A DNA stretch of 64,000 bases from assembly GCF_036014215.1 (NCBI RefSeq), contig NZ_CP107921.1:6383501-6447500 (forward strand), given 5' to 3'. This document shows, one piece after another, positions 59,801 to 64,000 of the stretch. Position numbers and translations under genes: made by a program. The DNA is from Streptomyces sp. NBC_00440 (GTDB lineage Bacteria; Actinomycetota; Actinomycetes; Streptomycetales; Streptomycetaceae). The notes beneath the pieces were generated by a model. The model saw only the letters and a program-made list of their open reading frames with translations, was not told where the DNA came from and did not search any database. Each line of letters opens with the position of its first letter. Positions within the stretch are counted from its first letter, which is position 1.

Positions 59801-62800
59801 CACATGCCCGCGGGGCCGGCCTGGACTGGCACGCGCTGCTCGCCGGCCATGCCCCCCGGCAGGTCGAGCTGCCGTCCTACGCCTTCCAGCGGCGCCGGTT
59901 CTGGCTGGCCGCGCCGGACTCCACCGCCGACGCGTCCCGCTTCGGCCAGACAGCCGCCGGACACCCGCTGCTCAGCGCGGTCGTCGGCCTCGCCGACACC
60001 GGCGGCGCCGTACTCACCGGCCGCCTGTCGCTGCGTACCCACCCCTGGCTCGCCGATCACGTCATCGGGGACACCAACCTGCTGTCCGGCACCACCTTCG
60101 TGGAGCTGGCCGTACGCGCCGGTGACCACGTCGCGTGCGACCTGCTCGAAGAGCTGACCCTGCAGACCCCGCTCGCGCTGCCGCAGCACGGCGGCGTCGC
60201 CCTGCAAGTGGTCGTCGGCGCGGCCGACGGGACCGGCCGCCGCAGGGTGGAGTTCTACTCGCGCGCCGAGGACGCGCCGGCCGACGTCCCCTGGACCCGC
60301 CATGCCGGCGGTGTCCTCGCACCGTCCGGCACCACCCGGCCCGCCACCGAGACCTTCGGCCTGACCCAGTGGCCGCCGCCGGACGCCGAGACCATCGATC
60401 TCACCGGGCTCTACGCCGACCTGGCCCGCCAGGGTTACGCCTACGGTCCGGCGTTCCAGGGCCTGCGGGCAGCCTGGCGCGCCGACGGCGCGGTGTACGC
60501 CGACGTCGCCCTGCCTGCCTCCGCCGCCGATGAAGCGGCCTCGTTCGCCCTGCACCCGGCGCTGCTCGACGCCGTGCTGCACGCCACCGACTTCGCCGCG
60601 GACGAGCCGGTCTCCGAGCGGACCCGGCTGCCGTTCGCCTGGAGCGGGGTGGAGCTGTACTCGACCGGCGCCGCATCGGTACGGGTACGCATCGAGGCGA
60701 CCGGAACCGACGAGGTCTCCCTGGCGCTCGCCGACGCCACCGGAGCGCCCGTCGCGACCGTCGACTCCTTCCTCGTCCGCGAGGTCTCCGACGAACAACT
60801 GCGCGCCGCCCGGGTGACGCGGCAGGCGACCCCGCTGCAGGTGCGCTGGACCGCGGTAGCCGACGCGAGCCACGACACCCCGCACGACCTGGATGTCCAC
60901 TGGTGCACGGCCGGGACGGACGCAGGCTCCGGGGACGTGCCGGCGGCGGTGCTCGCCGCGACGGCCGCCGTACTGGAGCAGATCCAGCTGCGGCTGGCCG
61001 ACGAGTCGTCCACGGCCCGCCTGGCGATCGTCACCCGGGGTGCGGTCGTCACCCGGGCCACGGACACCATCGACCTGGCACTCGCCCCCGTCTGGGGCCT
61101 CGTCCGGGCGGCCCAGGCGGAACACCCCGGCCGCTTCCTGCTCCTCGATGTCGAAGGCGGCTCCTGGGCCGACGCCGAAGCCGGTGGCGACGGCCTGCCC
61201 CCGCACATCAGGAACGCCATCGCCGCGACCGACGAGCCGGAACTCGCCCTGCGCGGCGGCACGTTGCTCGCACCCCGCCTCGCCACCGCGGGGACGCCCG
61301 AAGGCGACCCCGCCGAGCCGTGGACGGCCGACGGGACGGTCCTGATCGCCGGCGGAACCGGCGGTCTCGCCGCCCACGTCGCCCGGCACCTGGTGACCGA
61401 ACACGGCGTACGACACCTCCTCCTCGCGGGACGACGCGGAGCGCAGGCCCCCGGTGTGGCCGAGCTGACCGCCGAACTGTCCGGCCTGGGCGCCCAGGTG
61501 ACCGTCGCGGCCTGCGACGTGGCCGACCGTGCCGCGCTCGCCGCGCTCATCACGGCGATCCCCGCCGAGCACCCGCTGACCGGCGTGGTGCACATGGCAG
61601 GCACGCTCGACGACGGGCTGGTCACCTCCCTCGACCCCGGGCGGCTGGACACCGTACTGCGCTCGAAGGCGTACGCCGCCTGGCACCTGCACGAGCTGAC
61701 CCGTGACCTCGACCTGTCGGCGTTCGTCCTGTTCTCCTCGACGGCCGGCCTCCTCGATGGCGCGGGCCAGGGCAACTACGCCGCCGCCAATGTCTTCCTG
61801 GACGCCCTGGCCGCCCACCGCAGCGCGCTGGGACTGCCCGCCACCGCCCTCGCCTGGGGGCTGTGGAGCGACGGCGGCGGCATGGGCGGAACCCTGGACG
61901 TCCCGGCCCTTGAGCGCATCCGGCGGATCGGGCTGGAAGCCCTGACCACCCGGGAGAACCTCCAGCTGCTCGACGCCGCACTGTCCGGCCCCGCACCCGT
62001 GGTCGTGCCGGTACGTGTCCACACCGCGGCGAGGGCACAGGGGAACCCCGTGCCCGCCCTGCTGCGCGGACTGATCCGGACGCCCGCCCGCAGGGCAGGC
62101 ACACCGGAGCCCGCCGGCGGCGGAGTGCTGCCGCTCGCCGCGACACTGGCGGACCTCGCCGGAGCCGAGCAGGCCGCGCTGGTGCTCGACCTGGTCAACA
62201 CCGCCGCGGCCAGGGTCCTCGGTCACGACGGCGCTGAAATGATCGACCCCGACCGGGCGTTCACCGAGATGGGCTTCGACTCGCTCGCCGCCGTCGAGCT
62301 GCGCAACCAGCTCAACACCGCGACCGGCCTGCGACTCACCGCCACCCTCACCTTCGACTACCCGACACCCGTCGCGCTGGCCGCCCACCTCGTGGAGCGA
62401 CTGCTCGACGCGGGTACGACGACCGGGCCGCGGCCCGGAGTACGGCAGCGCTCCGCCGGTGCGGACGACCCGATCGTCATCGTGGGAATGGCCTGCCGCT
62501 ACCCGGGCGATGTCACCTCGCCCGAGGACCTCTGGCGGCTCGTCCTCGACGGGACGGACGCGGTGGCGCCGTTCCCGACGGACCGGGGCTGGGACCCGGA
62601 CATCCACGATCCGGAACTCGGCAAGCCCGGGAAGAGCTACGCGAGCGAGGGCGGATTCCTCTACGACGCCGCCCAGTTCGACGCCGGGTTCTTCGGTATC
62701 AGTCCCCGTGAGGCCCAGGCGATGGACCCGCAGCAGCGGCTGCTCCTGGAGACCTCGTGGGAGACCTTCGAGCGGGCGGGTATCGACCCGCACAGCGTCA

Positions 62801-64000
62801 AGGGCAGCGACACCGGTGTCTTCGCCGGTGTCATGTACCACGACTGGGGCCTGCGGCTCGGTCCACTGCCCGAGGACGTCGCCGGGTACCACGGCAACGG
62901 CAGTATCGCCAGCATGATCTCCGGCCGGGTGGCCTACACACTCGGCCTTGAGGGCCCGGCGGTGACGGTGGACACGGCGTGCTCCTCGTCGCTCGTGGCC
63001 CTGCACTGGGCTGCCCAGGCCCTACGCCAGGGCGAGTGCAGCCTGGCGTTGGCGGGCGGGGTGACCGTCATGTCCACCCCGGACACGTTCGTGGACATGA
63101 GCCGCCAGCGGGGCCTGGCCGCCGACGGCCGGTGCAAGTCGTACGGCGCAGGAGCCGACGGGACCGGCTGGGGCGAAGGCGTCGGAATGCTCCTCCTGGA
63201 GCGCCAGTCGGACGCACGGCGCAACGGGCACCAGGTGCTTGCGGTGCTGCGGGGGAGTGCCATCAACCAGGATGGTGCGTCCAATGGTCTGACGGCTCCG
63301 AACGGTCCTTCGCAGCAGCGGGTGATCCGGCAGGCGCTGTCCTCGGCCGGTCTGGTCGCGGCGGATGTGGACGTGGTCGAGGGGCACGGTACGGGGACCC
63401 GGCTGGGTGATCCGATCGAGGCGCAGGCGCTGCTGGCGACATACGGCCAGGACCGCGCGGATGAAAGGCCGTTGTGGCTGGGCTCGGTGAAGTCGAACAT
63501 CGGTCATACGCAGGCTGCTGCGGGTGTGGCGGGTGTGATCAAGATGGTGATGGCGATGCGGGAGGGCGTCCTCCCGGGAACCCTCCACGCGGCCGAGCCC
63601 TCGCCGCAGGTCGACTGGACGGCGGGCGCGGTCCAGCTGCTCCAGGAGCAGACCGCATGGCCGGCGCGCACAACCCCTCGCCGGGCCGGTGTCTCGTCCT
63701 TCGGTATCAGCGGCACGAATGCGCATGTGCTGCTGGAGGAGGCGCAGGCGGTGCCCGTATCCGTGCCGGCGTCTGCCGATGTGCCTGTTGGTGGTGTGGT
63801 GCCATGGGTGGTGTCGGGGCGTAGTGCTGAGGCGTTGCGTGCGCAGGCTGCTGCTTTGGTGGCGTTTGTGGAGTCGGGGGTTGAGCTGCGTCCGGTGGAT
63901 GTGGCGTTCTCGCTGGCAACGTCGCGGGCGGCTCTGGAGCACCGGGCTGTGGTGGTGGCGGGGGACCGTGAGGGGTTCATCGAGGGTCTGCGTTCGGTGG
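56839..64000 (+). CDS. First PKS gene: loading ACP, module 1 KS-AT(malonyl)-DH-KR-ACP, module 2 KS-(AT...) (3' truncated by window edge)
   Basis: The open frame runs 2387 codons to the edge. The start is ATG 56839, with GGAG 7 bases upstream. It opens with a loading ACP (Ser75 in GFDSL) and no loading KS or AT, as expected when a VinK-type enzyme delivers the starter. Module 1: KS Cys307 (ACSGSLV); AT Ser769 in GHSIG and HAFH 866-869 (malonyl); DH with His1074 but a degraded motif ([10 protein letters not shown], with Gly to Asp and Pro to Ser), so dehydration is uncertain; B-type KR with LDD and Tyr1647; ACP Ser1815. Module 2: KS from about 1875 with Cys2048 and an EGHGT His motif, ending in a KS-AT linker nearly identical to PKS B, so a malonyl AT is likely to follow. 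The gene starts the assembly line although it lies downstream of the terminal PKS genes. Confidence 0.95.
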   Translation, partial: MSESGSFFSDRAETAGEGWAQALSGGLESMPAAEQTRILTDLVRAETQAVLSRYGRDHADGVDAGLSFRELGFDSLAGVDLHARIVAATGLDLPVTLTFDHPTPRHLADRLRTALLGITAEADEEPLPAGAADDEPVVIVGIGCRYPGGVDSAEKLWHLVSDGRHVITDFPDDRGWDLEKLFDPDPATPHTTYVRQGGFLPDAADFDAEFFGIGPREASAMDPQQRLVLETVWEALERSGIAPDSLHGTSTGVFIGAEPQEYGMRLHEAPDGLDGYLLAGNAPSVVSGRVSYTLGLEGPALTVDTACSGSLVALHLAAQSLRRGECTLALTGGVAVMGSPGVFTSFSRQRGLAADGVAKPFAAAADGTGFSEGVGVLVLERLSDARRNGHRVLAVVRGSAVNQDGASNGLTAPSGPAQQRVIRQTLANAGLTAAEVDAVEAHGTGTTLGDPIEAQALIATYGRDRAAGNPLWLGSVKSNIGHTQAAAGVAGVIKMVQAMHHGILPRTLHVDAPSPAVDWTAGDVRLLTEQVSWDESGHPRRAGVSSFGVSGTNAHVILEEPAEADRPVDDATPAETGTATETGTAVGPALLPLSARSEPALRAQATRLLAHVEARPDACPADLGHSLGVTRAALSHRGVVLAGDRAEAIRGLRALADGTDAPGVLRGTAAGGRLAFLFTGQGSQRLGMGRELYDAWPAYAEALDEAIGHLDLQLERSLWDVLFAAEGSPEAALLDETVYTQAALFAVEVALFRLLDSWGVRPDFVAGHSIGELAAAHVAGVLSLEDAATLVGARGRLMQALPRGGAMVALQATEAEVAPLLTGGVSIAAVNGPSAVVISGTEDEVLAVAAQFTDRGRKTKRLRVSHAFHSPLMEPMLAEFRLLAQILDYHRPHIPVVSNVTGRAATSEELCSPEYWVRHVREAVRFADSVEWLAAQDVRTYLELGPDAVLCAMGRDCLDGLPDTHAFAPLLRAGRAEQRELLSALALAHARGAGLDWHALLAGHAPRQVELPSYAFQRRRFWLAAPDSTADASRFGQTAAGHPLLSAVVGLADTGGAVLTGRLSLRTHPWLADHVIGDTNLLSGTTFVELAVRAGDHVACDLLEELTLQTPLALPQHGGVALQVVVGAADGTGRRRVEFYSRAEDAPADVPWTRHAGGVLAPSGTTRPATETFGLTQWPPPDAETIDLTGLYADLARQGYAYGPAFQGLRAAWRADGAVYADVALPASAADEAASFALHPALLDAVLHATDFAADEPVSERTRLPFAWSGVELYSTGAASVRVRIEATGTDEVSLALADATGAPVATVDSFLVREVSDEQLRAARVTRQATPLQVRWTAVADASHDTPHDLDVHWCTAGTDAGSGDVPAAVLAATAAVLEQIQLRLADESSTARLAIVTRGAVVTRATDTIDLALAPVWGLVRAAQAEHPGRFLLLDVEGGSWADAEAGGDGLPPHIRNAIAATDEPELALRGGTLLAPRLATAGTPEGDPAEPWTADGTVLIAGGTGGLAAHVARHLVTEHGVRHLLLAGRRGAQAPGVAELTAELSGLGAQVTVAACDVADRAALAALITAIPAEHPLTGVVHMAGTLDDGLVTSLDPGRLDTVLRSKAYAAWHLHELTRDLDLSAFVLFSSTAGLLDGAGQGNYAAANVFLDALAAHRSALGLPATALAWGLWSDGGGMGGTLDVPALERIRRIGLEALTTRENLQLLDAALSGPAPVVVPVRVHTAARAQGNPVPALLRGLIRTPARRAGTPEPAGGGVLPLAATLADLAGAEQAALVLDLVNTAAARVLGHDGAEMIDPDRAFTEMGFDSLAAVELRNQLNTATGLRLTATLTFDYPTPVALAAHLVERLLDAGTTTGPRPGVRQRSAGADDPIVIVGMACRYPGDVTSPEDLWRLVLDGTDAVAPFPTDRGWDPDIHDPELGKPGKSYASEGGFLYDAAQFDAGFFGISPREAQAMDPQQRLLLETSWETFERAGIDPHSVKGSDTGVFAGVMYHDWGLRLGPLPEDVAGYHGNGSIASMISGRVAYTLGLEGPAVTVDTACSSSLVALHWAAQALRQGECSLALAGGVTVMSTPDTFVDMSRQRGLAADGRCKSYGAGADGTGWGEGVGMLLLERQSDARRNGHQVLAVLRGSAINQDGASNGLTAPNGPSQQRVIRQALSSAGLVAADVDVVEGHGTGTRLGDPIEAQALLATYGQDRADERPLWLGSVKSNIGHTQAAAGVAGVIKMVMAMREGVLPGTLHAAEPSPQVDWTAGAVQLLQEQTAWPARTTPRRAGVSSFGISGTNAHVLLEEAQAVPVSVPASADVPVGGVVPWVVSGRSAEALRAQAAALVAFVESGVELRPVDVAFSLATSRAALEHRAVVVAGDREGFIEGLRSV
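63787..64000 (+). repeat. Long intra-cluster repeat, start of a further copy at the window edge
   Basis: The last 214 bases align without gaps to 16413-16626 of PKS B with four mismatches, all counted by eye. The switch from GC-rich to T/G-ending codons occurs at the KS-AT linker. The copy presumably continues through the AT beyond the window. Confidence 0.85.

Noticed and set aside
57796..63006. A 1736-codon open frame on the minus strand opposite the first PKS gene
   Set aside because: It mirrors the PKS coding strand codon for codon, is low-complexity Arg/Gly/Val/His-rich and shows no family motif. It is an antisense shadow of a high-GC gene.
1..64000. tRNA, rRNA, CRISPR arrays, phage or integrase genes
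   Set aside because: None recognised. The short tandem repeats at 44349 and 6479 are too short and unspaced to be CRISPR.
1..64000. bldA-dependent TTA leucine codons
   Set aside because: A scan by eye of the main genes found no in-frame TTA; all TTA trinucleotides I checked were out of frame. A computed scan would be needed for certainty.

Overview
The window is high-GC actinobacterial DNA, most likely Streptomyces: G/C-ending codons dominate, GTG and TTG starts are common, genes overlap by ATGA or GTGA, and metK and metF are of the actinomycete type. Most of it is one modular type I polyketide synthase (PKS) cluster cut by the right edge. The left flank (1-4.2 kb) looks like ordinary genome: the 3' part of a GH59-type galactosidase and a secreted GH92-type alpha-mannosidase. 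The GH92 gene runs straight into the 3' end of metF, which I take as the left border of the cluster.

Left arm, minus strand (4.2-9.0 kb): metF and metK (methyl and SAM supply), a Sfp-type phosphopantetheinyl transferase, a metallophosphoesterase and a type II thioesterase. Plus strand (9.3-42.0 kb): four PKS genes carrying the last six modules. PKS A is KS-AT-DH-(dead KR)-ACP. PKS B is KS-AT-KR-ACP. PKS C is two KS-AT-DH-KR-ACP modules. PKS D is two such modules plus a C-terminal thioesterase. No enoylreductase was seen anywhere. The first PKS gene lies at the far right (56.8 kb to beyond the edge) and starts with a free-standing loading ACP followed by modules 1 and 2. Gene order on the DNA is therefore not the order of synthesis.

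Between them (42-56.7 kb) lie two unit-supply pathways. The first matches the known vicenistatin-type beta-amino acid starter route: a glutamate mutase pair makes 3-methylaspartate, an adenylating enzyme loads it on a discrete ACP, a PLP enzyme decarboxylates it to 3-aminoisobutyryl-ACP, a second adenylating enzyme adds a protecting amino acid, an acyltransferase moves the dipeptidyl group to the PKS, and an alpha/beta-hydrolase peptidase later removes the cap. The second is a complete FkbG/H/I/J/K-type methoxymalonyl-ACP set. A cytochrome P450 with its own 3Fe-4S ferredoxin sits in the middle.

Together the genes predict a polyene macrolactam with a 3-aminoisobutyrate-type starter, at least one methylmalonate unit and probably a methoxymalonate unit. 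This resembles the vicenistatin / incednine / auroramycin class, but the exact product cannot be fixed from this window. The visible modules set a minimum ring of about 20 atoms. No pathway regulator, transporter or sugar gene is present, so the cluster must continue to the right. A paired TAGGGG direct repeat with 10-bp spacing recurs in three cluster promoters and is the best candidate operator. Several KS-AT segments are near-identical copies with T/G-ending codons, showing recent gene conversion between modules.
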